Assembly (NCBI GenBank): GCA_950295325.1
Contig: OX485807.1
Coordinates: 5,704,501 to 5,768,500 of the forward strand
Direction of reading: 5' to 3'
DNA: 64,000 nucleotides
Source of the DNA: Polytrichum commune
Taxonomy: Eukaryota; Streptophyta; Polytrichopsida; Polytrichales; Polytrichaceae
The position numbers and the translations under genes were made by a program. Numbering within the stretch: position 1 is the stretch's first letter; every line of letters starts with the position of its first letter. Below are positions 32,871 through 46,517 of this stretch, piece by piece. Under the pieces are notes generated by a model. It was not told the DNA's origin and made no database searches. It was given only the letters and a program-made list of their open reading frames with translations.

Positions 32871-33720
32871 CCGGTCTTCTAGTCCGCCACCTCGAGTTGC
32901 TTGCGTTGAATGAGGTGAATTAGGTGCCATATGTGGCCCCTTTATATAGGCTTCGAATTTAGGGTAATCTAAGATGTGGCGGTTAGGTCTTTAAATGTTT
33001 GTATTTACTAATTTTAGCCCTGAAGGTTCATACAGTCTAAATTAGGCTCTGTCAGATCTATAATTAGACTGGCACGTGCTTTAATTAGATCTACTCATTA
33101 AGTACATGCGGCCATGTTCTAACCGCCTAGATGTGCCTTGGGTGGTTATAACTCCTCTTCATCCATTCATCCACTTTGTACCCATCCATTCATTTGCATA
33201 AGTTCATTACGATGAAGTAGGTAGTTATGTTCATCCGGAGGGATTTCATCCCCCTCGGGTATGTCCTTTCATCCCCCCCTTTGTCCTAAGTGTCTACCAC
33301 CTTTCTCACTAACCTATCTACTAATTGGTGAGGTGGCTCGGTGAGGTGGCTCGGTGAAGTGGCCGCCCCGTGCCCTAATCTGCCCTCGGTGGCCTTAAAA
33401 CGCGGTCGGTCCCTCAGTCTTCACAGCTTCCTCCTTGTGGTCTCCCCGGCTCCTTGGTCTTCTGGTCCCTTGCCTGAAGGCCCCGCAGCTCCCCTGTACG
33501 CCACGTGTCCGTCTTCCTAAGCTCCTGTGTTGGCCCCCCGTCGGTCTCGCGGTCTTCAGTCCGAATGGCTCTTCCTCCGTTCCTCCTCACCCTGGTTCTG
33601 TTGCTGCTCTGTCTTCGAAAACTAACCTTCTTCGCTGCTATTTGCTTGTGAATTCATGCTTGCCTTGAGATCTCTACCCTGATTGCATACGGGAGCTTGG
33701 GAGGTCTACAAAAGCAGAGA
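32871..33720. other. GC-rich island with TATA-like motif, no gene identified
   Basis: TTTATATAGGC lies at 32939-32950. Further on, GGTGAGGTGGCTC is repeated in tandem at 33327-33362 and 33360-33600 is clearly GC- and C-rich against AT-rich surroundings. The 77-codon frame at 33435 has no motif. A promoter of an unrecognised transcript or a retrotransposon LTR remnant would both fit; neither is shown. Confidence 0.35.
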
Positions 33721-36700
33721 AACTAAGTCAGGTGATTCCAATTAATTCCACAATCAAAGCCCACTTCTCGTCGGTTACTCACTTGAATATTATACCTCGT
33801 AATGAAATGGAATCACTCATAGTAGAATAATATCGGTGTTTTGAAAGCATAAAAGTCCCTAGTTCTTATAAGGACTACTTAATTAAAGTGTTGTTGATGA
33901 GTTACTAATATAGGGGATCATGAAATGCACCCAATTTATGAGTAACCACACAACCCCACATCCACAAGACCACCATATCAACCTTGCAGTTTTGGGGGAC
34001 CATGTTTAATCAGTTCTAACAACTTCGCATTGGCAACTGTATGGATAATGCCAACGGATCAACATATGGAAAAAAATGACCTTTAACCTAAATTAAGCAC
34101 TTTGCATGCTTGGTTAAACATGTATCACTTAACTACATTCTAAGTCCTTCAATGGCAAACACTTTTGTGATTAAATCTAAATTAAGTATTTGCATGTTTG
34201 GTTTAACATGTATTAGTTAACTACATTTTGAGTCCTTCAATGGTAAGAACTTTTGTGATTATTGTTCTCGAAGTTCTACAATAACTCATTTTCATTGAAG
34301 GTAAGCCATGTATGTGAAGCAATGGTTTGGTTTTGTAACACGTATTGAGGGGGTTATAATAAAAACCTACGTTTCAGTCTTTCCAATAACGCATAATTAT
34401 GTGATCATCAAGTAATCATTACATCACACTTAAACAAAGCTACTACCATATTGTAAGGTAAGTCCAAAGATTAAGATTTTGTTAATTTTTTTCTTTCATA
34501 ATGGTATCTATTCAATAGATGCCCTCCTAAAAAATACCAAAATAGCTTCACAAAATAGTATTATTTTATAAGCAAGGCATGTTACAAACGCTCATCCATA
34601 CCTTTACAAATACATATAGGGGTTTCAAGTTGGCAGTATAATTGAACTTTTGTTTTGGTGTAGGGTAATACAAATCCTTTGTATGAAAATAATCCGCAAG
34701 CAAAAATAACCAACAAATATGCATCCACTGTAGTTACCTTAAAACCAAATCGATTATTAAATACATTGCAATAATATTTAGGTATTTAATTCTTTGTGCA
34801 CTATATTTTTCTTATAGTTACCACCTTCTACTTGTAATAACATGTATCTCAAATTGATTGTTTTTCAACTTTAGTGCTCATTCACTTACATATGTTATAA
34901 AATCAGATGTCCTACACACATCATAGAATGATATATGTAGAAGCCAACCTCCATTTTGGATCATGTACTTTGATATTAATACGGATTCCACTATAATGGA
35001 ATATTCTCCAAGCCACGTGTGCGTTCTTTAAAATCAAAAAATAAAAGTTGATCTTGGAATTCACTTTATTAACCTTAATGAATGCACTTTCTCTTGTTAA
35101 GGGTCCATGCTTTCACTTCCAAAGGGTGAAAGAGGACATTGTTTTCCGTGAGCAATACTCGAGTTTTTGTTGACGGAAACACATCCTTAACTTTGCACAT
35201 TATCCAGAAGTTAATTTTTTTGGGTTCTCAACATGTAATAACATTTTGCAGGTCTCATGTAATTTGAATCATTTCATTCGAAGAACATTTAGGTAGAGAT
35301 TTAGTATGATGACAAGTGACCATTGATACATCATATTGGAGTACATGTAGAAATCAAACAAATGAATTCAACTCTCAGTTCCAATACAACCTAAATAATC
35401 CAAATTACATTAGATATATCAAGTTACAATCACACTTATCAAGTTGATCAAGCCTACACACCCACCACGTAGCCTAGAGAAACCTTTCTTACAAAGACTT
35501 CAATTACAAATTTACATGAACAAAAAAAAAATGTATATAATGATCCCATTTCACAATTACGAAGAGTTCTATCATATCTAGCATAATATAATACTTAATA
35601 TTCCAGTATCATCTTTACCACTGATAAAAGATATAGCTCAGATATGTCTTACTATAGGTGTTGAAAATTGTATAGGGTGGTTCGAATATCTAAGAAATTA
35701 CATGGTACATGGGTTTGTAAATTGTATTTGCCTTGTTTGAAAAAACAAATCCCCAAATAATACCTTGATTGATCCAAGTTGCTGTACAAAATTTCCTATT
35801 TCATGCAATCCAATATTGAAGTCAAAGAAATACTTTTGTTAACATTAGTTAGAATTTGTGAGCCTTCTCCTCCCACCAACGTGAGCCTTTGGCCCTAGTG
35901 GCTTGTTTTTGTAAGAGATTGGACCACAAGTTCAAATTTTAGTAGCTATCCTAAGCAAAATAATTAACACAAATGGGGAAATCTATATGATCATGTAAAA
36001 TAGACCCAAAAAAAAAAATCATCGTTGTGATAACGAAGAAAATAATCACATGAGTTCCAAAAATATGATGAAAATAATTGTGGCCTCAACTTGGATTCGC
36101 TAACCACCTCATACTCATCATGTGTTAAGTATTCTAGGTCAATATATAAAAACATATATTTTAAACTTGCATGATCTCGGTGTAAACACAAGGTAGACGT
36201 CGTGGGCTGTATTTATTTGTTTTCACACCCCACAAAGTGAAACATAACCAATGAAATGAAATTGATTCAAAAGTCCAAGAAGTCGAAAGACTTATGAGAC
36301 TAGAAATACATCAAGATGGTTAAAGAAGTACATCGATGCCAATTGAACAGATCAAATCTACAATTGTGAGATTCAAGGTCTCTCCGAATTTCGATAGATG
36401 TAGTCAACAAAAATACTCCTAGAAACCAGGAAAATGTAATGTGCATTCGAAGATCCCATCATTTTAGCTTGACATCCTGATTTTGAGCCTCTCCGTGCCT
36501 CACGTCACTCTTTGTCAAACTCGACAATTGAGTGAGTTTGTCAATCTTGTAGAGCTCTCTTCAGAGAACTGTCAACCGTCTGCTGATCAGAAGATATGAT
36601 TCCGTGCCCTGTCCCGGATGACTTGTTTAATTTTGACAGCAACACAAAAGAGAAAGCAATTCATTGCAACTGCCCATCACTCCTATCAGTAATCTGGTAC

Positions 36701-36850
36701 TTTTGAGCGCGAAAATAAAATTTGTTGTGTGTTTTCTTTTCCAACTTTGTAATGCTATGCTACAATCATCATCATCATTTGCTCATTTCCGAGTCAGATG
36801 ATCACAGAGGCTATACGTGTGCGGATGGCCACATGAACAATATTGGGGCA
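33721..36850. other. AT-rich intergenic DNA
   Basis: No gene seen. Holds a two-copy tandem duplication of about 88 bp at 34086-34260 (AATTAAG-TT-GCATG...AGTCCTTCAATGG). Confidence 0.5.
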
Positions 36851-36855
36851 AATTA

Positions 36856-36877
36856 GGATTTAGGGTTTAGGGTTTAG
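36856..36877 (+). repeat. Telomere-type repeat (TTTAGGG)n
   Basis: GATTTAGGGTTTAGGGTTTAG contains about three units of the plant telomere repeat. Short interstitial runs (telo-boxes) are common upstream of plant genes; this one lies 125 bp before the U2 fragment. Confidence 0.7.
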
Positions 36878-36969
36878 CGGCTGGAAAGAATTGAAGTAAG
36901 CTGGATTTGTTTGGTTGCCCCATACGCTTGGGGTCGGCCTGGATGTATTCAAGGTGATGAGGAGGTGAG

Positions 36970-36977
36970 TATATAAA
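36970..36977 (+). promoter_or_regulatory. TATA box in snRNA position
   Basis: TATATAAA starts about 31 bp before the first U2 base, the spacing used by plant snRNA promoters. A clear upstream sequence element (RTCCCACATCG) is not seen near -70; GCCCCATACG at 36917 is only a weak match. Confidence 0.5.
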
Positions 36978-37000
36978 GTGAAGATGAGGAAGGGAGACGC

Positions 37001-37045
37001 ATACCTTTCTCGGCCTTTTGGCTAAGATCAAGTGTAGTATCTGTT
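37001..37045 (+). ncRNA. U2 snRNA 5' fragment (truncated copy)
   Basis: Bases 37001-37045 match the conserved 5' end of U2 snRNA from ATACCTTTCTCGGCC through the branch-point recognition segment GTGTAGTATCTGTT. From 37046 the sequence departs (GAGTAAATC instead of CTTATCAG), so stem-loop IIa onward, the Sm site and the 3' stem-loops are missing. A promoter-like TATA is retained. It cannot make a normal U2 RNP; it is probably a 3'-deleted gene copy. Confidence 0.85.
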
Positions 37046-37982
37046 GAGTAAATCTTTTAGTGGAGCATAACCCTTAAGCAATCAAGTAAAGTTTATACGT
37101 GTGAACTCCCTGTGAAAAGAAAATAAAAACAAATTTGATGAAAAAGTAATTGATGAAAGGGGGGGCATTTTTGCAAGGGAATTTGAAAGGAGGGAATTCT
37201 TGCATGGAATTTGTAGATAAATGACAAAAATCATACAAATAAATAAATAAATAGTAAAAAACAAAGAAGTCATGAAGGCATGACGAGTGAAAATAAAAAT
37301 AAAATAGATTTTAGGTAATTTATATTTAATTTAGATTACGTTTTTAAAAAAAAAAGTAATGCGTGCCTATCAAACAGATAAATCTAGACCTCCCTTCCCT
37401 CGTCACAGGGTATCTGTTTCATAGGCACATATTGATAGCCTCAACATCATCACATTTGGAAAAATCAGAAATGACCCCCAGGCTACAAGAGAACAATGTG
37501 CTATCATATGTCCCAGATTAATTGTCACTGACAGGCAAAGAGATCCATGAAAGCAGAACATAAAAATCCAAATAATTCACAACAAAGAGGAGGAAAAAAC
37601 AGCACATAAAAATCCAAATAACTCGCAACAAAGAGGAAAAAAGCAGAAGTGATCTAAGTACTAGATTCCAAACGTGTTGTTTAAAATCTTCAAGAGATTT
37701 TCTAGAGAGTCTGTTTGTTCTACTTGAATTCTCAGCATTGCAAACTAACAGAAGGCAAGAACACCAGAAGATCACTACTGCAAGTAGTACAATGGCCTTC
37801 AGAATGATCTAGCTTGATGACCTGTATTAGAAAATCTTGTGTTATCAAAATTCTTGTGCTGGTAAAGAATGCAATAAACTCGATCATGCAAGTATGAAGA
37901 ACAGCTTCATTGATGTCCAGCAACACAAGGGGATCGGGTTCAAAATCTGAGCACCAGGTCCTCATACAGTTTGACCAGGCTT
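37046..37982. other. 3' flank of the aminopeptidase gene
   Basis: Probably holds the aminopeptidase 3' UTR (reverse strand) next to its stop codon. A ~46-bp tandem duplication (AAAAATCCAAATAA-TC-CAACAAAGAGG) lies at 37560-37650. Confidence 0.5.
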
Positions 37983-40900
37983 CTATAGTTTCTTGGAAGC
38001 AAGTCGCTTAATAGTGTCACTGACACCTTCCTCTCTCTGAACATGCTTTACCCACTCTGAAGTGATGCGTATGCGTTCTACGCTCTGACCAACAGTTCGA
38101 TCCATGCCAGGAGCAGCATTTGCAGTGAAAAAGGCTGCAATCTCATCAGCTTTCTCGTCACTAGAGAACTGCAATTTTGAGATAAACGACCATCAGTAAT
38201 TGTCGTGCCCAAGACCCTCAGTTATCATGAGATTCAAAGAGCTTAAATGTACTGAGCATGTTTCTGTCAATAGATATTAATAGTAGGACACATCACCTGT
38301 GAAACGATACTGCTGATGAAGCGGGAGATGAGAGGAGTACTTTCACCAAATCGGTTCCATATGGTTCCCCAATTTTCCTGTATGATTTATCAACTTCAGC
38401 TTGTCAAAACTGAAGCAACAAGCAAAGGTGACAAGGAATTCTAATTAAGTAGTTACATTTTTCTTTTAATAGACTTTCTCATATACCAGGTTTGCTCTTC
38501 AGTACCAGAGCAGAATCACAGAAGGTTAATTTGCAGCAAACAACATGGATGTAGATTGAAAAATAGCAGATCAATCGCCTCAACAAGTAGTCACCCAAGT
38601 CATTTCTTCAAAAGAAAATGAGGGGAGATGTTCCAAGGAAAATTGAGTTTAGAAAACAGGTAGTACTCCACTAGATATTGGAAACGAGGGCTGAACTCCA
38701 GCAGACCCTGTCAGTTCAGCATTCAAGACACAACCTGCAGATAAATTCTGTGTAGGACATCAGAATGATAAAAACGGAGAGATCCCTACCCTCATCCAGA
38801 ACCAAGCTGCATCTCGACCTTCGCCACTGACACCAGCCAATACCCAAATTGCATCCTGGCTTCGGACCTGCATTCTCACCAATTTTCACAATCCGTAAGG
38901 ATTACTTAAGGAAATTCATTGTGCACCAATGACATTGGTAAAAATCCTGACCTAACACACTGACATAGGAATGGTAGAGTACCTCTGGCGACAATAGAAA
39001 ATTTAGAGCTTCCTCAACTACTCGAGAATCAGGAGATGATGCGATTGTACCTACATGTCAACAATGAGAGCAATATTTCAGGTCATTATTGTCTGGTAGC
39101 AGACTGGAGAAGTACGGCAGTGAGTCAGGAAAAGAAAAAATTGTTGACAGTTCTACTAGGTTGCAGAAGTACAAAGTGTAGAAAAGTTAGAAATTTGTAA
39201 ATTCAATGGCTCACAAGAATCAGCTGCAAAGGGCAGGTGAATCTACTCACTCAAAACTCGAGTGCGCTCCTGACTGACATCAGTCTCACGATAGATCTTG
39301 AGTAATGACTGATAACCCGTTTTGTCTGAAGACCTTACACCTTGCATAACAGCCTTATATGCAACCTGGAACAGTTAAAGCCAACTAGGTAAAGATGACA
39401 TGATACCAAAGATTGGTACATTAATATGATAATTCAAAGTCGTATGGCTCAAAATTAGCTTGCCATATTAGTGTAGTGGCACCATTGCAGGCAAACCCCT
39501 TAAATTCAATAATTCCATGTACCAAGCCAAAATGAAACTTTCTCCCGGTACCTTTCTTATGTCAGCAGGCAGAAGAGAAGTGTCACGGTCATGCAGAAAA
39601 ACTTGAAAGCGCCGCTTTGCTTCCTTTATGGTGTCTTCATGAGCAAAGGACACAAGGGCTGACAACAATTCACCTCGTAACATGCTATCTAGATGGCTTT
39701 CACCCTTACTAGATTCCCATCCCAGTCTCCTGCAAAGATAGACACATACAACTTAAGTACAAAAGCCTAAGATAGAAAACTCCACATGTGATCTCACTTC
39801 TGTCAACATAGACAAGGCAGAGAAACAGATAGTGATTTTTGAACTTGAGGATCGTTTCCACTGAGATTAAGCAAGGCCGACAGAATAGTTAGAGACCACA
39901 ACACTTAGGTTCTTATTATGGCGTCAAATATCATATTTCAAATTCCACATTACCAACTTACTGAGCTGATGGAAGGAGTAGGTTGGAAATAAATAATTTC
40001 AGGTCACCAGAAACTGATGGCATAGCATCACCCACCACTTTCAGCACTCTGTATGACACCTGCAAAATAGCACACTCAGCTTGCTAAGTACTTTCAGAGA
40101 ACCTCTTGAGAACTTTGATGCAGAGACTGGTACCTTCTTTTATACTTCCATGCTTCAAAGAAAAAGCAAATTCACAAACAACCATTTCTTGCAAAGAGTA
40201 TTCATCAATTGACAAAAATTCAGAAGCTTGTTTATAATGGTCAAATCTTCTTACATCAATCAAGCACATTAGGACAGTGTAGTCGTTCTCTGAGCTGTAG
40301 GCTTCCATTAGAGAAAGGAGCACACTAAGAGGCTGTTTGCGGGCAATGCACAGCGCATATGTGTCATCCAGAATTCCTGCAAAGACGTATTGCAAAGTCC
40401 ACTACTGCTTAACTTCCAGGGACACAGTGGTGAACCAGGAGATAAATCCAATGGTGAGGAGTCTAAAGCAAGTCATTCCAATAACAGAGAGAAGTTGAAG
40501 AATGAAAAATTAGCCATTGTGAAATCAAATGAAAACATTGAGGTAGCCTTGCACTCCACTAGATGCAGTGGCTGTTGAAGATTTTCTTGGAAGGGGAAGA
40601 GGTTCAAGGTTATAAGAGGCCTGTACTGCTCCTATGCAATTGACCTCAATACAGTAGAACATGATATGTATAAGCAATTACTATTCCATGCTTCTGAAAA
40701 CAACTCGTAGAGACAGGACAACAAAAGGTCCATGATAAATGATGAGGTGCACTAACCAAAGCGATCAGTGGCTTCTAGACCACCAGCAGTTATTGTGGAG
40801 CGAAGGCGTGCAGCCAATTCCTCGTCATATTGGACTCGATAAAATCCAGTTTGACCAACATTAAGTTTGACCCAATCCTCTTTTAGGTCCAGAAACTCCT

Positions 40901-43900
40901 TTGACCCATGTGTATTGGCAGTGTTGTTCCCATTCGCTCCCGCACCCTGGGTCATTGGCTCCTCCGACTTCTTTACTTCATATGGTCCTTTTGTCACAAC
41001 CGCCTCAGGAGAAGAGCTCCTGTGATGGCCAGACAAAACGCTGGCCTTTTGTCTGATCAATTCACTACTCTCCTTATATGATCCCACACAGTAAGTGAGA
41101 GGTAGCACCCATTCTCCCTTTCCTTCCTCTCCATTTGAAAGATACTGGCTCTGAACACATGTAATTCCACAATCACTAAATCAATCAGACAAAAGATTGA
41201 CATCAACCAAATTTGATCAAGTCTTGAACTTGCTCAAGACATCAACAAGCTTACTGCTGAAAATCAATGTTGCAGCAAAGACATCTTTCTATGTCTTGAG
41301 AACAATGTGTCCTTGTGCATATTGAGGTGTACAATATCAAAGATGCATGATATGAAATCAACAGCTGAAATGTAACCAAATTACCTGCTCAATAACCAAG
41401 GCCTCACTCTTCAATGACACCTGTATGACTGGATATCCTTGCTGCTTTGTCCAGGAGTCCATGAGCTCCTTCACAGGCTCCCCAGTCTCTTCTGCCAGCA
41501 CGCTCCACAAGTCTTCTGTCTTGGCATTTTTATACTCATAGCGCTTGATGTAAGAAACTAACCCTTTCTGTAGATTGAGCCATTATTGAAAATCAAAAAG
41601 ACATTCCCATTCTATGACCATCACTAACAGATAAACAACAAATCCAATATTAGCTGCAGAAGCATGCCCAACCAAAGAAAATACTAGCGGCACTGAACCT
41701 GCCAAAAATCACCTGAAATTTATCAGCTCCCAAGTAGGTCTGAAGCATGCGAATAATGGCAGCACCTTTCTTGTAGCTTATTGCATCAAAGATCTCATCA
41801 ATTTCCCGAACATGCCCAACTTCAACCTGAATTATATACAGAAACAAGTGAGGCATACATTCCAAAGACTTCCAGCCTCAGATTTGGTTTAGGTTGCTTC
41901 TGTAGAAGCTCAAGGTAAATAGACAACCTTTGCAGAAATAATCAAAGGAAGCTGTGAGCAAGAGAGGTGCAAGGCTCAATGAATTTTTTGCCACCTGAGG
42001 TATACAGTAAGCAGTTTTGCAAGAATTTCAACATGAATACAACCTTCTCACAGCCTACTCTACAAACTTCACCAGCTGGTTTTTGTGACAGGAAGCACCA
42101 ATAACTAGCAGCAGCTGCAAATTCACATATAAATAAATCCCAATCTCTCACTAACTTTAGATTGTTTCAAGAAGTAAAGGTGTCATGCTTACTGTTAAGT
42201 CTTCAAGAAGTATATTTACATAATAATTGAGATGTCAAATCACAGGGTAGTACTACTGATTCAAAATTGAACTCCTAGAAGTGTTCACACTAAGTCCTTG
42301 ATATGTTAAATACTATACCTCGATTGGGTGAGATTCCACAAGTCCATCTAAACGGAAGGCATCCACTGTCTGCTCCACAAACTGGGTCCAAATCCTCCAT
42401 TCTGGAAACAGATGATCGATTGCCAAGTAACTCACCTACATAGACAGACGCCACTTGTCAGCCAATTCCTGTTCACAGCCTCACAGATGTAATGCAGTGA
42501 ATTAATTTGCTAGATATATTCTCTAGAAATGAAATATCAAGAGATCTCTACTAGTAAGAGACATTACACAAGATGTTCTCTTCAACAGGTTCTTGGCTTG
42601 GTAAATTTTCCAGGTACAGCTGCAAGGATGAAACACTTACCCAGGTGGCAAACCCTTCATTAAGCCAAAGATGAGTCCACCACTCCATAGTGACAAGATT
42701 ACCAAACCACTGATGTGCAAGCTCATGGGCCACAACAACCGCAACCTAGCCCAATCACCAAATCCTTTCATGTCAACAAGAACAATGACTAAACAGAATT
42801 GCATGTCCCCATCTCAGGGGCAGCTCTTTATTTCTAGTCAATTATGTGCCAAAAAATGAATTACTTTGATCCTAGTCAGGGATATTTCAACAGCAATTAG
42901 GCTATAGTTCCAAGTGGCAGTCAAACAAAAGGAAAGAGAAGTAGAAAGAGGGACGACAAGACGAGGCAAGTGAAACGCATCTCCAATAAAGTTTATTGTA
43001 CCATAGTAAAGATCTGTCACTCAGTTCTCTCTTGAATGCATGTATGCTATTGTTCCACAACACTGGACTAATCTGGCAGTACATTAAACGAATCACCTCC
43101 TTCCAAATCTAGCAGCGAGCTGGAGCATTATTTGGATTAGAGAGAACAATTCTGTTGCCAGACTTTCCTCCCTACATACCTCATAATGAGCCTGCCGCTT
43201 GAACGTCTTTCAGGCAAAACTGAATTGGCTCAAACTGTGTAATGCACTTAGTAAACAAAGGCTTGGTTATTCAAAATGGAGTTAGAGATTTTGCTAGATA
43301 TACCTGCCAAAACTCGAGCAAGGCACAGAAAACATGGATTGGGATCAACAAAAATTAAGTGAGTGAAAACAACCCATAGAAAACACAATTAGAAGCACAA
43401 CGTGTCCTCTATTACCCTTTGCTTGTTTGCAGCTGCTGAAACCTTCTCGTCGAATAGAAGGGCAGCTTCTCGGTATGTCACCAGCCCATAGTTTTCCATT
43501 GCTCCTGCAGCAAAGTCTGGGATAGCCACCATATCCAATTTTGGAAGGGGGTAATCTGTTCCAAAATACCTGAAGCAAGGACCATTTATCAATAAGAAAA
43601 TCCATGCCCATATGTATTAACCATTCAACACACACATAAATTTTGACCAAATTATGATTACTGCATACCTCCTGGAGCCATAGGCTTATGGAGAATGCAT
43701 TTGAAACTAGACATAATCCTACTGCAACATGGGTCCTTCTAAAACCTGCAACGGTCCTCCAAATAAAACATGCTCCATGACATAAAATTAATATTGACAT
43801 CCTGGAACTTTCATACGACCAAAGAACAGTGGCCAAGGTTATCGACCAGAATGAGTCATAAAGATTAATTAGGCTCCAAATGGAACCCTGGAAATCAAGG

Positions 43901-46517
43901 ACTTGAAACCAGTCACATTACTCTTATCACTATTCAGCACAAATGCTGGGGAGAGTATTTGCTACATATATAATAATCACATCTCAGTTGAAGGATGATT
44001 AAGCACATACTTGGCATAGAATGGAAGGGTCTGAAGAGCAACATCCAAGGCGAACTTCCCTTGATATGTCTTGCCCACTTCTGTGTAAACTCGTACCTTC
44101 AGACCTACAACAAATGGCCAGAAACCATTCATTGATTAGTAAATTGATTAATTACATGGAGAGCATGTAATGGAATTCTAATTAGCTCATTTCATCCTGA
44201 AACGCCTGAGTGGGCCACAGGTCAAGGTCAACTTTGACCATCTCTAACTGTAATTTTTTACAAGTTCTCTAATGTATATTTTGGAGTCATCTACCATTTC
44301 CATCTTCTATTTTCAGAATTATTTCATTATATACCCAAGAACATCTCAACAGCAACTACTAGCATTACGTGTATTTAGTAGGCACTACGCACTTGAGAGG
44401 TAACAAGCCAGGTAAGCCATAAGGTGCTCTGCCCTTTCAATAAGGGTGATTACCGAATCAATGTATATACATAAACTTCATCCATCTTTCCATCCCTTCA
44501 CGCTGCCACATAGTTTCTTCCAACATCAACAAGCCCAGATTTTATCTTTTGAAAGCAAGCATGCAAATTCTTTGTATGTACCTTCACAACACACATTCAT
44601 CTCATTTTCGTCCTTAAAGGTCTTATCCAATTTTGAGAGTCGAAGCATAGTCTCTTTCCTCGTACAATAGAGCCAACTAAAGCAAGAAGACATCCCTTGC
44701 ACATTTCTACGAACATAATCAGAGTAATTGCTTCCAGCTTCTGGGACCTCACCATCCTGTGTGTGACCCTCGATAAAATCAAGCTCTCCAACCACAACTG
44801 CCACAAGATAGGTTGACATGAGTGGTGTTTCTTCAAACTTGACAGTCTTCATCTTTGAAGAAACTTTTGTTTCTTCTACAACCGGCATATTTGATAAGGC
44901 TACCCGGTCGGTGGGGACATGAAGTGTCATCTTAAACCTGGCCTGCGCATTGAAAGAGATAAGAAACATAATAATTTCTATCTTCTGATATTCATGTACT
45001 CTGACCACTTTTGAAAGTTGAATACAACCTGCCAAGATGAGATTCAATTCGTACCTTAAAAGAGGGTTCATCCCAACAGGGAAAGCAACGCCTAGCATCA
45101 GCTGGCTCAAACTGTGTCACAGCCATGTTTCTCGTCTCCCCATTAACGGTGTAAGAGCTGTCAGTGGACCAGAAAATCAGATTGACATAGATCTACAAGA
45201 AGAATGAGAAACTGTACTGCATAATCTACTCAAGTGATCAACTCGCAGTGTTGGTTCACACCAGTTGATTATCATCAGTTATCCACAAGCTGTCCCAATA
45301 TGTACATATTTCTGCATGTGGATAAGAATGAATCTCTTGTTCAATTCCAATGGTAAGGACTTTGACCCCAAGAGTGAGGAGGACTTAGTCGGTGATTGAT
45401 TGTAATTGATTGCACCACATGAATAATTTTCTAAAAGTGAAGATCGGTCTCTAATCTCTTTGTTTGAAATCCATGCTGTATTTTCTTAATCGAAATTCTT
45501 CTCAAGAGTGAAACATAAAACAACCAAACAGAACTTGCAGAAGCAAAAGCAAACTAAAGAGGCACCTTCAAATTTGAACTCAATTCCCTTCTCATTCCTA
45601 TTTTGTCATTGTATTCTAAGCAATGTAAGTTATGTAGATACAACACAACTTCTGATTGTTAGAATGATATAAAAAGCAGTTGAACCCTAAATGGCAGAGA
45701 AGATATACACAAAGAACAAGCATAGATATTCCATTTTACAGGAATACAGAAGTTGTTCATCTTGAATGCAAACCTCCGATAAAAGCCCCGCATTTGATCG
45801 TTCAGTGTGCCTTGAAACTCCATGCCCAGAATGGCTTCACCTAATGGGAGGAACTCACTGAAAGTCAAGACAAGAAGTTCATCTTCTGCATTCAGCTCCA
45901 CAGAAGTTGGCCATAACACCTGCTCCACATGCACAAAAAACCTCACTCTCTGAGTTTGAACATGACAATCAGATAGATCTCCAGTGGTTTCAACCTCTAC
46001 ATCAAACAAAACACCTGGCAACATAGTATTCAAGTAGGTGCTCAGAAAACATCATGAACATATTGATCCAATATCTTTGGTGTCAACCACTTTGGTCAAT
46101 ATCTAAACCTCAATAGTGTTGCTAGTTGCTGTCACTCTACATTGAGTGTTCTTAACCATGGGCAAACTTGCAACAGCTCAATGGTACTTCGAATCACAAG
46201 GTACTGCTTACCTGACGTGAAGTCTTCGCCCGTAGCCATACAGATTTGTCATTTATGGTGAGATCAGCAGCGTTCAGAACAATATTCTTGGTATCTTCTG
46301 TGATGTTAACTGTCACAGCTAGCTTCCCGTCGAACTTGCACTCCTTCAGCTTGGGTGTCAATTCTAGGTCATAACAGCTGGGAGAAACCGAGGTTGGTAA
46401 CCGCACTGTTCCTTGAAACGCATTGCACACCCGCACTGACTTTTTACGCATCCGAGAGGCAACGACATATGTCGTGGCTAAGGCTACAGCAGCAGCAACT
46501 GCCACTCGAGTAGCCAT
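37983..46517 (-). CDS. M1 zinc aminopeptidase, APM1 / puromycin-sensitive type
   Basis: Nineteen coding exons, all GT-AG and phase-consistent, give 943 aa: 46212-46517, 45774-45919, 45055-45157, 44753-44942, 44011-44104, 43416-43569, 42641-42745, 42319-42435, 41713-41826, 41385-41567, 40757-41150, 40255-40376, 39962-40059, 39552-39729, 39251-39365, 38983-39050, 38790-38867, 38297-38377, 37983-38168. It removes N-terminal residues from peptides. GAMEN (302-306) is the exopeptidase motif; HELAH (338-342) plus E361 in WLNEGFATW bind zinc. The ERAP1-like C-terminal domain is complete. In plants APM1 acts in auxin-transport protein trafficking and meristem function. Two differences from the Arabidopsis type: an N-terminal hydrophobic segment (about residues 5-21) followed by RMRKK, and a longer, Ser/Gly-rich linker coded in the 394-bp exon. 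ATG 46517 is chosen because an acceptor (AATTTCAG) lies 26 bp before it. Confidence 0.95.

Noticed and set aside
44526-45110. 194-codon reverse frame read as one protein
   Set aside because: It runs through real exon 44753-44942 but also through introns on both sides; the spliced model explains the conserved part.
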